Shown: positions 1 through 8,020 of the stretch, in pieces
Numbering within the stretch: position 1 is the first letter of the stretch
Layout of the letters: every line of letters starts with the position of its first letter
Source of the DNA: Desulfosarcina sp.
GTDB taxonomy: Bacteria > Desulfobacterota > Desulfobacteria > Desulfobacterales > Desulfosarcinaceae
Direction: 5' to 3'
Length of the DNA stretch: 64,000 bases
Assembly: GCA_014237405.1 (NCBI GenBank)
Contig: JABZFO010000186.1
Span: 30,170 to 94,169 of the forward strand
Program-made: the position numbers and the translations under genes
Notes under the pieces: model-generated
What the model was told of the DNA's origin: nothing
Databases searched by the model: none
The model's input: only the letters and a program-made list of their open reading frames with translations

Positions 1-1
1 A

Positions 2-577
2 ATCTCCCACAAGCAGGGAATCGATTACCCCGAGGTGGATATCGTCCGGATCTGGCAGCAGGTACTTGGTTCAGATGACATGCCCTTGGTGAAAGATTTC
101 GCCCTGGAGTACGAACTGATTGTAAACCCAGTCTATCCCATGCCCGGTCTTGAGGATCTGCTGTTGGCATGCAGCACCCGGAACATACCGATGGGAATCA
201 TCTCCAACGCTCAGTTTTACACCGTTTATGTGCTTGAGCAGTTTTTCGGGGCGACCCTTGAGGAGAGGGGACTTGATCAGCGGTTGCTCTTTTTCTCCTG
301 GCGAGAGGGACATGCGAAACCATCGACCTTCATGTTCAACCGGGCAAAAGCGATCCTCGTCGGCATGGGCATTCCTGCTGCGTCTGTCCTGTATGTGGGA
401 AACGACATGCGAAACGACATGCTGTCGGCCAAGGCTGTCGGGTTCAAGACCGCCCTTTTTGCCGGGGACCGGCGATCGTTGCGGCAAAGAGAAGCCGATG
501 ACCGGTGCAGGGATCTGTCGCCGGATCTGACTGTCACCGATCTTCGGCAATTGATCGCCGCAACCGTTAATTCTTAA
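2..577 (+). CDS. HAD-superfamily hydrolase, 5' end outside window
   Basis: The reading frame is open to the left edge, so the N-terminus with the nucleophile motif I (DxD) lies outside. Visible are HAD motif II (GIISNAQ), the motif III lysine (HAKPSTFMF) and motif IV (GNDMRNDML), in the usual order and spacing for a haloacid-dehalogenase type phosphatase. The gene is followed after 13 bp by an M20 peptidase and then by a glucosyl-3-phosphoglycerate synthase on the same strand. A phosphatase acting on a phosphorylated sugar or glycerate intermediate would fit that setting, but this is inference from neighbourhood only. Family assignment is firm, the substrate unknown. Confidence 0.8.
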   Translation: MSHKQGIDYPEVDIVRIWQQVLGSDDMPLVKDFALEYELIVNPVYPMPGLEDLLLACSTRNIPMGIISNAQFYTVYVLEQFFGATLEERGLDQRLLFFSWREGHAKPSTFMFNRAKAILVGMGIPAASVLYVGNDMRNDMLSAKAVGFKTALFAGDRRSLRQREADDRCRDLSPDLTVTDLRQLIAATVNS

Positions 578-590
578 TCGAGAGGTTGTT

Positions 591-1665
591 ATGAAAAAAT
601 ATCTCGACGTGCTGCCGACGTTCGTGGACAAGATCCGCAAGATTCGTGAGATTATTATCAGCAATATCGTACTCATCGGGCAGATTTCAGCACCGACCTT
701 CCACGGGCGGCGGCGGGCGGAGTGCCTGGTGGAGCGTTTTTCAGAAGCTCAGATGGATGAATGCGTCATCGATGATTTCGGTAACCCCATCGGGATAATC
801 CATGGATCGTCGACAGAAAAACAGTCCATTTTTGTCGTCGCCCATCTCGACACCTTTTCAAAGATAGAAACCGACCAGCATTACGAGGTGACGGATAAAA
901 TCATCAGCGGCGTCAGTGTTTCGGATAACTCGGCTGCCGTGGGCATCCTGGCCTCCCTGCCGGAAATTTTCAGGCGGCTGGGGCTGGCGTTTGAATCGGA
1001 CATTGTTCTGGTTGCCCCCGATCAATGCCTGGGACGGGGAAACCTGAAGGGCATCCGCCAACTGCTCAAGGCCTGGCCGACACCCATCCGGGGCGCCATC
1101 TGCCTGGAAAGCGTGGATCTCGGCCGGCTCAATTACTATTCCGACAGCATGATCCGGGGCGAGATCAATTGCACCGTCACCGCTGCCCCAGAAACCCCGG
1201 ACCCAGATCGTCATCGGAAAAGTCACAGGTGGGTTCAACCATGGGAACATCGCATATAACGCAAAGATCGGTTTCGAAATTCGGAGCGATTCCGATGGCA
1301 TGGTCAAAGAACTCTACAGAGACATCAGGGATATCGTCGATGGAATCAACAAGACTTTCGCCGTTAAGCTGAAGCTCAACCGCATCAGCAATCTGAACGC
1401 CACGCATCTGCGGTACAACCACCCGATGGTTAAATGTGCCTCCCGAATTTTGAATCGGTTGGGTGTGGAAGCCGTGAGTGAACCTAGTGAAACGGCCTTG
1501 TCGATCTTTTTGCATCGGAAGATCCCGGCAGTCACTATAGGATTGACCCGTGGAGACAATTTTCACCAGGATGGCGCCAGGATCGAAATCGAACCGATGT
1601 TCAAAGGCATATCCCAGATTCCGGCACTACTCATGGCCATGGACAATGGGGTGTGTGATGAATAA
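591..1665 (+). pseudogene. M20-family metallopeptidase, disrupted by frameshift
   Basis: Starts at ATG 591 behind a GAGAGG ribosome binding site. The first part (591 to about 1190) carries the metal-binding HLDTF motif and the DNSAAVG segment that replaces the usual DDKxG of M20 deacylase/peptidases. Around 1188-1200 the frame changes by one: the downstream frame continues with IVIGKVTGGFNHGNIAYN and runs to a stop at 1663-1665, with the C-terminal histidine region (GDNFHQDGARIEIEP). Family members usually carry some 30 more residues at this junction, so the lesion looks like a deletion that also shifts frame. The last 8 bp overlap the next gene. Either a real pseudogene or an assembly error. 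Confidence 0.75.
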
Positions 1666-2641
1666 AAAATGGATCGAATCGAACACCTTTCACCATTCCG
1701 AATTCAATGACCTCGATGGTCTGGTTAAAGCAAAACAGCGGAAAAAACTTTCCATTTCCCTGTGTTTCCCCACGCTGAACGAGGAAAAGACCATTGCCAA
1801 AGAGATCATCATCATGAAATCTGAACTCATGACCCGTCACCCGCTATTGGACGAGATTGTGGTCATCGATTCCGGCTCGACGGACAAGACCCGTCAGATC
1901 GCCCGATCCTACAATGTGAAGGTTTACGAGGCCGATGACATCCTGCCGCATCTGGAGAAATTCAAGGGAAAAGGGGAAAACCTGTGGAAGGCGCTCTATG
2001 TGACCCGGGGAGATATCATTATTTATATTGACGCGGACATTAAGAACATTCACCATCGCTTTGCATACGGGCTGTTGGGACCCCTGCTGGTTTCGGATCA
2101 TATCCGGTTTACCAAGGCGTTCTACGACCGGCCTATCGCCGTAGGGAAAAACAAGTGGCGTCCCACCGGCGGCGGTCGGGTGACGGAACTGGTGACCCGA
2201 CCGTTTTTTTCGATGTTCATGCCGGATATGACCCAATTCCTGCAGCCGCTTTCCGGTGAGTATGCGGGGTTTCGCAGCATCTTCGAAACCATCCCCTTTC
2301 AAATCGGCTACGGCGTGGAAACCGGCATGCTGATCGACATCCATGAAAAATGGGGCATCGATGTCATGGCCCAGGTCGACCTGGACCGGCGGGTGCACAA
2401 GAACCAGGATACGAAGGCGCTGGGGCGTATGGCCTTCGTAATCATCAAGACCTTCTTGGACCGTGCCCAGAAGCTGAAACGGGTGGAGATCAAACAAGAT
2501 CTTGTCGATGAGATGATCCAGTACCGCCTGGTCCGGGGCACGCTTCAACCTGAAATCCATGTGATCGAGCAGCATGAGCGGCCGCCAATTATCCAGATCC
2601 CTGACTATCAGGAGAAATTCTCATCGATGGAGCGAAAATAG
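1658..2641 (+). CDS. gpgS: Glucosyl-3-phosphoglycerate synthase-like glycosyltransferase (GT81)
   Basis: A 327-residue GT-A fold glycosyltransferase. Visible are the N-terminal nucleotide-binding strand (SLCFPTLNEEKT), DSGSTDKT near residue 70, the metal-binding DAD near residue 125, and the SGEYAGFRS and GYGVETGMLIDI segments typical of GpgS. These enzymes transfer glucose from an NDP-glucose to 3-phosphoglycerate, the first step to the compatible solute glucosylglycerate. ATG 1658 is chosen because it overlaps the preceding stop, as in translational coupling; an in-frame start further upstream at 1550 would lie deep in the M20 gene. An R-type repeat begins one base after the stop codon. Confidence 0.82.
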   Translation: MNKKWIESNTFHHSEFNDLDGLVKAKQRKKLSISLCFPTLNEEKTIAKEIIIMKSELMTRHPLLDEIVVIDSGSTDKTRQIARSYNVKVYEADDILPHLEKFKGKGENLWKALYVTRGDIIIYIDADIKNIHHRFAYGLLGPLLVSDHIRFTKAFYDRPIAVGKNKWRPTGGGRVTELVTRPFFSMFMPDMTQFLQPLSGEYAGFRSIFETIPFQIGYGVETGMLIDIHEKWGIDVMAQVDLDRRVHKNQDTKALGRMAFVIIKTFLDRAQKLKRVEIKQDLVDEMIQYRLVRGTLQPEIHVIEQHERPPIIQIPDYQEKFSSMERK

Positions 2642-2642
2642 T

Positions 2643-2809
2643 TTAGGGCCTCGGAAAAAATAAAATACACAGAAATGACGCAAGGATTTTTGTTCGTGTT
2701 AAAGGCGCGTCTAAGGGCGCAACCTTGTTGGTTGTAACCTTAGATGCAACGCAGAACACGGGCAAAAAGACAAGTAAGATCGTGGATTTTATTTTTGCCG
2801 CGGCCCTTA
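2643..2809. repeat. R-family inverted-repeat element, copy 1
   Basis: About 167 bp with terminal inverted repeats (TTAGGGCCTCGGAAAAAATA at the left; the right end reads TAAGGGCCGCGGCAAAAATA on the other strand). An internal imperfect hairpin spans 2707-2747 (GCGTCTAAGG pairing with CCTTAGATGC, GCAACC with GGTTGT, loop TTGTT). The right arm carries the family's conserved ACGGGCAAAAAGACAAGTAA. It begins one base after the gpgS stop. Confidence 0.85.
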
Positions 2810-2861
2810 TTTTCAAACACACACAATTGATATGTGTGCTTCATGATAGGAGCGGATAGGT

Positions 2862-3464
2862 ATGGGCGAAAAAAAAATACCCGGATATGTCAAATCTGAA
2901 AATGTGATCTGGTTTGTGGTGGCGTCTCTTCTGATCGGATTTGTGGCGGGCGTGGCCTTCGGCATTTACAAAAGCGGATCCATCGCAGATCCCCATCAAT
3001 CGGCACCGCCGGCCGTCATTGATGAAGAGCGGCAACAAGAGATCGAAGCGTTGAAGGCGCAGACCGAGCAAAACCCCCAGGATGTCGCTTCATGGATTCA
3101 GCTGGGCCACCTATACTTTGGCGCCAACCGACCGAACGATGCCATAGAGGCCTATGGAAAGGCGCTGGCCATCGAACCTGAAAACGCCAATGTCTGGACG
3201 GATCTGGGCATCATGTACCGAAGAAGCGGCAGCCCGGAAAAAGCGGTGGAGGCCTTTGACCGGGCCATGAAGATTGATGCCACCCATGAGATTTCGCGTT
3301 TCAACAAGGGGATCGTCCTTTTCCATGACCTCAAGGATGAGACGGGCGCCCTGGCGGCCTGGGAATCGCTGCTGGCCATCAACCCGAATGCGAAGTCGCC
3401 CGGCGGCCAGACGGTGAGAGAACTGGTCGACCACATCAAAGAAAATCACCAGGACAGAAAATGA
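2862..3464 (+). CDS. Membrane-anchored TPR protein
   Basis: A 200-residue protein with one predicted transmembrane helix near residues 14-34 (VIWFVVASLLIGFVAGVAFG), then a short linker rich in E and Q and about three tetratricopeptide repeats (residues 68-175; consensus positions in WIQLGHLYFGANRPNDAIEA and VWTDLGIMYRRSGSPEKAVE). It resembles CcmH/NrfG-like TPR proteins that act as docking modules, but no cytochrome-assembly genes are nearby. The start has a GGAG ribosome binding site. Its TGA overlaps the ATG of the NUDIX gene (ATGA), so the two are probably co-translated. Partner unknown. Confidence 0.8.
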   Translation: MGEKKIPGYVKSENVIWFVVASLLIGFVAGVAFGIYKSGSIADPHQSAPPAVIDEERQQEIEALKAQTEQNPQDVASWIQLGHLYFGANRPNDAIEAYGKALAIEPENANVWTDLGIMYRRSGSPEKAVEAFDRAMKIDATHEISRFNKGIVLFHDLKDETGALAAWESLLAINPNAKSPGGQTVRELVDHIKENHQDRK

Positions 3465-4003
3465 ACAAAGCGGTCTGCAACCGATCCACACTGATCAGAA
3501 AGGGCAGGGTGTTTGATTTCTACGCTGAGAATATCACCCTGCCCAACGGCGTTACCATGGATATGGAGATCATCCGGCATCCCGGTGCGGCTGCCATTGT
3601 GCCGTTAATGGATGACCATACTGTTTTACTCCTCAAACAGTACCGTCATGCGGTGGATGGCTTTATCTGGGAAATTCCGGCAGGCACGCTGGATCCGGGG
3701 GAAGATGCCCGCCGGTGTGCCGAACGCGAATTGACTGAGGAAACCGGGTACGCGGCCCGGCATTTTGAAAAGCTGGCCGAAATCACCCCTCTTCCGGCTT
3801 ACTCAGACGAACGCATTCACCTGTTTTTGGCCACAGGTCTCACCAAGGCGGCACAGAATCTGGATGAAGACGAACTGCTCTTTGTTCATCGAGTAGACTT
3901 GAACCAGGCCATTGAAATGGTCGCTGAGGGGGATATCCAGGACGCCAAAACTATTGCCGGTCTGCAACTGGCTGCAGGCCTTAAGGGCCTCGGAAATAAT
4001 TAA
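3461..4003 (+). CDS. NUDIX hydrolase, ADP-ribose pyrophosphatase type
   Basis: A 180-residue hydrolase with a complete Nudix box at about residues 75-97 (G-x5-E-x7-REL-x-EE-x-GY pattern; core ERELTEETGY), preceded by LLLKQYRHAV and WEIPAGTL, which are characteristic of ADP-ribose/ADP-sugar pyrophosphatases that cleave ADP-ribose to AMP and ribose 5-phosphate. Overlaps the TPR gene by 4 bp. The last seven residues (LKGLGNN) and the stop are encoded by the end of an R-type repeat (from 3982), so the original C-terminus has been replaced; the catalytic region is unaffected. Confidence 0.88.
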   Translation: MNKAVCNRSTLIRKGRVFDFYAENITLPNGVTMDMEIIRHPGAAAIVPLMDDHTVLLLKQYRHAVDGFIWEIPAGTLDPGEDARRCAERELTEETGYAARHFEKLAEITPLPAYSDERIHLFLATGLTKAAQNLDEDELLFVHRVDLNQAIEMVAEGDIQDAKTIAGLQLAAGLKGLGNN

Positions 4004-4101
4004 ATCCACGATCTTACTTGTCTTTTTGCCCGTGTTCTGCGTTGCGTCGATGGCCACATACAACCAGTATGAAACCATCGACGCGCCTTGCCTGATCTTA
4101 T
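3982..4101. repeat. R-family element, copy 2, one end truncated
   Basis: Lies between the convergent NUDIX and MFS genes and supplies the stop codons of both. The left terminal repeat (TAAGGGCCTCGGAAATAATT) and the conserved arm are present in reverse orientation relative to copy 3. The hairpin at 4044-4084 pairs GCGTCGATGG with CCATCGACGC and CATAC with GTATG. The opposite terminal repeat is missing; the element stops at about 4101 inside the MFS C-terminal codons. Confidence 0.8.
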
Positions 4102-5216
4102 AAAACGCCTGTGGCAAGGATGCCGCCGGCATGCCACACCGCTCCGCCCATCAGCGCCCCGAGCACCCTCCCGATGCCTGCTGCGGCAAAAAAACCGGAC
4201 ATCATGGTCGCCCGGAAACCCGGCAGCATTTCGGTGCACAGGGAGAGGCTGGTGACTATGGTGAATTCGAAGGTGAAGAAAAGAATGGCCAGGCCGGTCA
4301 TTGCCGTCGTCAGTGACATATCCAGAAAAGGCAGTGCGAAATAGCTCAGTATTGACAGGATTAAACCGGTGATCACCGCGCGCTTCAAACCAAAGCGGTC
4401 AGAAATCGCGGCGGTGAGACCCTCCCCCACCAGTTCCGCCACGCCGATAAGGCTGGTTCCCAACCCCAGTGCCACGATGCCGAGGCCGAAACCTTTTTCC
4501 AGCCACGCCCCGTAAACCACGAATAGATTGTCGTTGGCCGCACTGATAAAAAACGCGTAACCCAGTGCACCCAATGCGGGTTTGTTGGAAATCAGGCGCG
4601 AATAGGCGCCAAGGTATTCAGACGGTGATGCTTTTGGATGGGCGATATCAGGCTCTTTGGGAATGATGAAAAACAGGACGATGGCACCGATGCATCCCAA
4701 TCCGCCCATGACCAGAAATGGCGATCGCCATCCATACCTGTCAATGAGAATGGCCACCAGGGGGATGCCGATCAGCGTGCTGGCCGACCATGATGTCTCC
4801 AGAAGGCCGATCACCAAAGCCCGCCGGTTATACGGCACCCGGTTGGAGGCCCAGGCCTGCATTGCCGGATCGTAAATGCTTTTTCCCAGTCCGGCCAAAA
4901 ACAGGGCCACCAGGACGACTGCATAAATGGGGAAAAATGCGGCGGCCAGCATACCGATTCCCGCCATGGCCAGCCCGGCGATCATCATTTTGCGGTAACC
5001 CAGCCGGTCGGACAGGGGACCGATAAGGGCGCCAAGCAGGGAGGTCACCTGATTGATGGCGATCAGGGAGGTGATGGACGACAGGGAGACGCCAAGCCCG
5101 CGGCTCAGAACCGGTGCAAAGGGGTAGACAAAGCGCCTGGCGGTATTAAGCACCAGCCGGAAAAAGGTGGTGCCGGCAATGGGCAGAAAGATGTGTGGTG
5201 GCTGACTATTGGACAT
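4098..5216 (-). CDS. Major facilitator superfamily transporter, C-terminus clipped
   Basis: A 372-residue integral membrane protein with about 11 predicted helices. The loop 2-3 motif of MFS drug and metabolite exporters is visible (GPLSDRLGYRKMM, near residue 68), and a second copy follows helix 8 (AAISDRFGLKRA). It starts at ATG 5216. The protein ends in the middle of what should be helix 12 (GGILATGVL) where the R-type repeat begins, so the usual last 20-30 residues are gone. Substrate cannot be told from the sequence. The gene points towards the NUDIX gene and away from the small membrane protein gene. Confidence 0.82.
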   Translation of the reverse strand: MSNSQPPHIFLPIAGTTFFRLVLNTARRFVYPFAPVLSRGLGVSLSSITSLIAINQVTSLLGALIGPLSDRLGYRKMMIAGLAMAGIGMLAAAFFPIYAVVLVALFLAGLGKSIYDPAMQAWASNRVPYNRRALVIGLLETSWSASTLIGIPLVAILIDRYGWRSPFLVMGGLGCIGAIVLFFIIPKEPDIAHPKASPSEYLGAYSRLISNKPALGALGYAFFISAANDNLFVVYGAWLEKGFGLGIVALGLGTSLIGVAELVGEGLTAAISDRFGLKRAVITGLILSILSYFALPFLDMSLTTAMTGLAILFFTFEFTIVTSLSLCTEMLPGFRATMMSGFFAAAGIGRVLGALMGGAVWHAGGILATGVL

Positions 5217-5223
5217 AAAAAAG

Positions 5224-5262
5224 GGTTTATTGAGTTTATTGGGTTGTTGGGTTTATTGGATT
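5224..5262. repeat. E-family repeat, half copy
   Basis: Tandemly repetitive GTTTATTGGGTT / GTTTATTGGA units, the same motif that forms an inverted pair downstream of the BI-1 gene at 59.8 kb. Only one arm is seen here, between the MFS start and the stop of the small membrane protein gene. Confidence 0.55.
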
Positions 5263-5303
5263 CTTGCGCCCTTCCAACGGAAAATTCATCGGAAATGATC
5301 TAC

Positions 5304-5628
5304 TCATTTCAGCCCCATTATTTTTCGTGCACTGTCAATGCGGCTTTTCACCTGTTCCTGATCCCGTATTTTGGACAGGTTGGTGAGCAGGCCCGACGCT
5401 TCGGTGGGGGACTCTTTCCGACTGTCCAGCAAGAGGCGGTACCAGTAGGGAATGTCCGCACCGTAACGTATCATCCATTTGTGCCAGATGTCGGGTCAGT
5501 TCATGATCGAGCTTGCGCTTGGTGATGTTGTAGCGAACGATGGGTTTGATCCACAGCCTGGCGATGACATATCCCAGTAGACCGGCGACGAAACTGGCGG
5601 CGGCGGCAATGAGCAATGATGAATCCAT
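5304..5628 (-). pseudogene. Small membrane-anchored protein, frameshifted
   Basis: Starts at ATG 5628 with a predicted N-terminal helix (LLIAAAASFVAGLLGYVIARLW) followed by a basic segment (YNITKRKLDHELTRH). After about 5490 the frame shifts; the other frame gives IPYWYRLLLDSRKESP, ASGLLTNLSKIRD and ends at 5304-5306. Both parts look like one conserved small protein of unknown function known from related bacteria; roughly 30 residues appear to be missing at the junction. The gene starts 8 bp downstream of the acyl-CoA synthetase stop and is probably in its operon. Confidence 0.6.
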
Positions 5629-5636
5629 TGACTTCC

Positions 5637-7694
5637 TTAACCGGTGTGCCGGGAGCGATACCGGTGATACTCGACCATGCGCGCCACCGCCTTTACCGCC
5701 CGTTCCGGCGTTTCGTAGAACACGCCCTTCAGATCGTGGCCTTTCACCCGATAGACCGTGGTATCTTTCTCATCGGTGAGCAGGCTGACCCCAAAGACCG
5801 GTTTGCCGTGTTTTTCCATCAGGCGGACAATGTGTTCAATGTAGGCGTTTTCGAAATCGGAAAAGGTCTTTACGGCGTCATCCAGAAATTCCCGCGTATA
5901 TGACGGATCCGCGTTTTCAACCGAGTCTGCCAGACGCTTGAGAAAAATTCGGCGACCGAGAATCCCAAGATTGATCACCGCATCGCAGCCGTTCCATTGA
6001 AGCAGCGTCTCCATGACTGTCAAGGGAATTGATGGGTCGTTTTCCCCCACCAGATCGATGGGGTTGGACCGGCTCCAATAGGGCGGCAGAATCTGGTCGA
6101 TGCGGGCAACCAACTCTGGAGAGAGCTCCGGCACATCCAGGCCGAACTGGTTGCATAGATCGGCGGTGACCACGCCCCATCCGCCACCTAATGTCATGAT
6201 GGCAATGCGGTTTCCTTTGGGAAGGGGCAGGGAGGAGAAGGCGGCGGACAGGTCCAGCAGTTCCATGGGCTGATCCACCTTGACAATGCCCGCCTGCCGG
6301 CAGACCGCGTCGAACAGCCGGGTGTCGGATGCCATGGCTCCCGTATGGCTTAAGGCCGCCCGGTTTCCCGCCTGGGTCTGGCCGCCTTTGAGCAGCACGA
6401 TGGGCTTTTTTCGACTCACCCGGCGGGCGCTTTCGAAAAAGCGTCGGCCCTGCTTGACGCTTTCGATGTAAAGCATGACGGTTCGGGTGAGTTCGTCCAC
6501 CTCGAAGCCTTCCATGTAGTCCTCGATGGTTGGACGGACTGCTGTTCCCGTACAGAAAAAATTGATATGGGGGTTGCAGATGCCCATGGTGTTGGGTCCG
6601 AGGATAAGAATGCCGGCGGCCCGCGCCTCTTCGACCAGCTGCCTTTCCAGCGTTTTGCCGTCGACGCCGGTTTCTCCGAAACCCGATGTGATCAGCACCA
6701 CGTTTTTAACCCCCTTCGCTTTCAGCTGAGGAATCAGGTCCATGATGCCGGCGACAGGCACGGTCACCACCGCCAGATCTACTTCTCCGGGAATCTCAGC
6801 CACCGTTTTAAAGGCTGGTTTTCCGGCGATTACGCCGCCCTTGGGATTGACGGAATAGACCTCGCCCTGGTAGCCGCCGCTGATGGTGTTGCAGACCAGC
6901 ATATGCCCCCATTTGCCCATTTGGGAAGAAGCGCCGATAAATGCCACCGAACGGGGATAGAACAGTGAGTGGATGGACGGTGGCGGTACCGGGTGGGACT
7001 CCGTTGTCACACGATCGGGTCGGGTCAGGGTAATCAGGGCGTCCACGGCTATGAGTTCTCCAGTGGCCGTGGCAATGAGGGGATTGATGTCGATCTCGGC
7101 AATCTCCGGAAAATCTGCGGCGATGGCGGACAACCCCATCAATGTCTGCAACAGGGCTTGCCGATCCACCGCATTTTCTCCCCGAAAAGGCCCTATCAGC
7201 GACCGGGATCGGATGGATTCGATCATGTCCGCCGCATCTTGACGGGTGAGCGGTGCCAGTCGAAAGACGACGTCAGACAACGCTTCGGTGAAGATGCCGC
7301 CTAATCCGAAAAGAACCGCCGGACCAAAATGGGGGTCACGGAAAAGGCCGGCCACGAACTCCCGATTCCCACGAATTTGAGGCTGCACGAGAAGTTGCGC
7401 TCCGGGTGCAGCTATAAGAATCGTCTCCGCCACATGCGATACGGCTTTTTCATCCGCCAGATTCAGGTGGACCAGACCGCTTTCGGTTTTGTGCAGCAGG
7501 TTTTCGCCAAGCCCCTTCAGCACCACGGGAAAACCCAGATCAGCCGCTGCTGCAACAGCGTCGGCGGCCGTGGAAACAACCGTTTCAGCGACCACCGGCA
7601 CGCCGTATTGCCCCAATATCGTTTTTGACTCCGCTTCTGTTAAAGCGGTTCTGCCGGATTCGACGGCCTTTTTAATAAACACGTTAAGATTCAA
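5637..7694 (-). CDS. ADP-forming acyl-CoA synthetase (acetate-CoA ligase type), internal gap
   Basis: A 685-residue single-chain NDP-forming acyl-CoA synthetase. Domain order is ATP-grasp (residues 1-230; AESKTILGQYGVPVV, FPVVLKGLG, EIDINPLI), CoA-binding Rossmann domain (about 245-385; SVAFIGAS, GPNTMGI), then the succinyl-CoA-ligase-like domain with the phosphohistidine segment ALSHTGAMAS. It interconverts acyl-CoA, ADP and phosphate with acid, CoA and ATP. A TTG start is used behind TTAGGAG. Near residue 387 the chain jumps from TAVRP to TIEDYMEGFE: the SQSG-containing stretch of roughly 35 residues normally found between them is absent although the frame is kept, which probably impairs activity. 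Confidence 0.85.
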   Translation of the reverse strand: MNLNVFIKKAVESGRTALTEAESKTILGQYGVPVVAETVVSTAADAVAAAADLGFPVVLKGLGENLLHKTESGLVHLNLADEKAVSHVAETILIAAPGAQLLVQPQIRGNREFVAGLFRDPHFGPAVLFGLGGIFTEALSDVVFRLAPLTRQDAADMIESIRSRSLIGPFRGENAVDRQALLQTLMGLSAIAADFPEIAEIDINPLIATATGELIAVDALITLTRPDRVTTESHPVPPPSIHSLFYPRSVAFIGASSQMGKWGHMLVCNTISGGYQGEVYSVNPKGGVIAGKPAFKTVAEIPGEVDLAVVTVPVAGIMDLIPQLKAKGVKNVVLITSGFGETGVDGKTLERQLVEEARAAGILILGPNTMGICNPHINFFCTGTAVRPTIEDYMEGFEVDELTRTVMLYIESVKQGRRFFESARRVSRKKPIVLLKGGQTQAGNRAALSHTGAMASDTRLFDAVCRQAGIVKVDQPMELLDLSAAFSSLPLPKGNRIAIMTLGGGWGVVTADLCNQFGLDVPELSPELVARIDQILPPYWSRSNPIDLVGENDPSIPLTVMETLLQWNGCDAVINLGILGRRIFLKRLADSVENADPSYTREFLDDAVKTFSDFENAYIEHIVRLMEKHGKPVFGVSLLTDEKDTTVYRVKGHDLKGVFYETPERAVKAVARMVEYHRYRSRHTG

Positions 7695-7852
7695 TATATT
7701 GTCTCCTAAGTACCACCGGTTTAAAGTTCAGTATCCAGAATCCTAAAAAGCAGGCCCATATCTACTCGAGGCAGTTGGACAAGGTCAAGGTTTAGTTGAA
7801 TCGAAGACAATTGATTGTGGGTCCGTGATGGAAATGAACGGTGAAAAATTGT

Positions 7853-8020
7853 TTAGGGTCACGGAAATAAAAAATTGACCTGAGATTGCGCCGGATATTG
7901 GTTCAGATACAAGGCGCGTCGATGGCTCCATACTTGGTTGTATGGGGCCATCGACGCAACGCCATAGCAGGACCAAGAGACAAGCAAGATGGGGCAATTT
8001 ATTATTTCCGAGGCCCTCAA
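7853..8020. repeat. R-family element, copy 3
   Basis: 168 bp with ends TTAGGGTCACGGAAATAAAA and (other strand) TTGAGGGCCTCGGAAATAAT. It contains the best-paired family hairpin: 7916-7933 against 7940-7957, 18 bp with a single G-T wobble and loop TTGGTT. The right edge supplies the TGA stop of the pilin-like fusion gene. The rest of 7695-8016 holds a remnant of another repeat (GTTCAGTATCCAGAATCC near 7726) and no gene. Confidence 0.85.

Noticed and set aside
1188..1205. Programmed ribosomal frameshift in the M20 gene
   Set aside because: No slippery heptamer or downstream pseudoknot is apparent, and the family segment normally found here is missing, which indicates a deletion.
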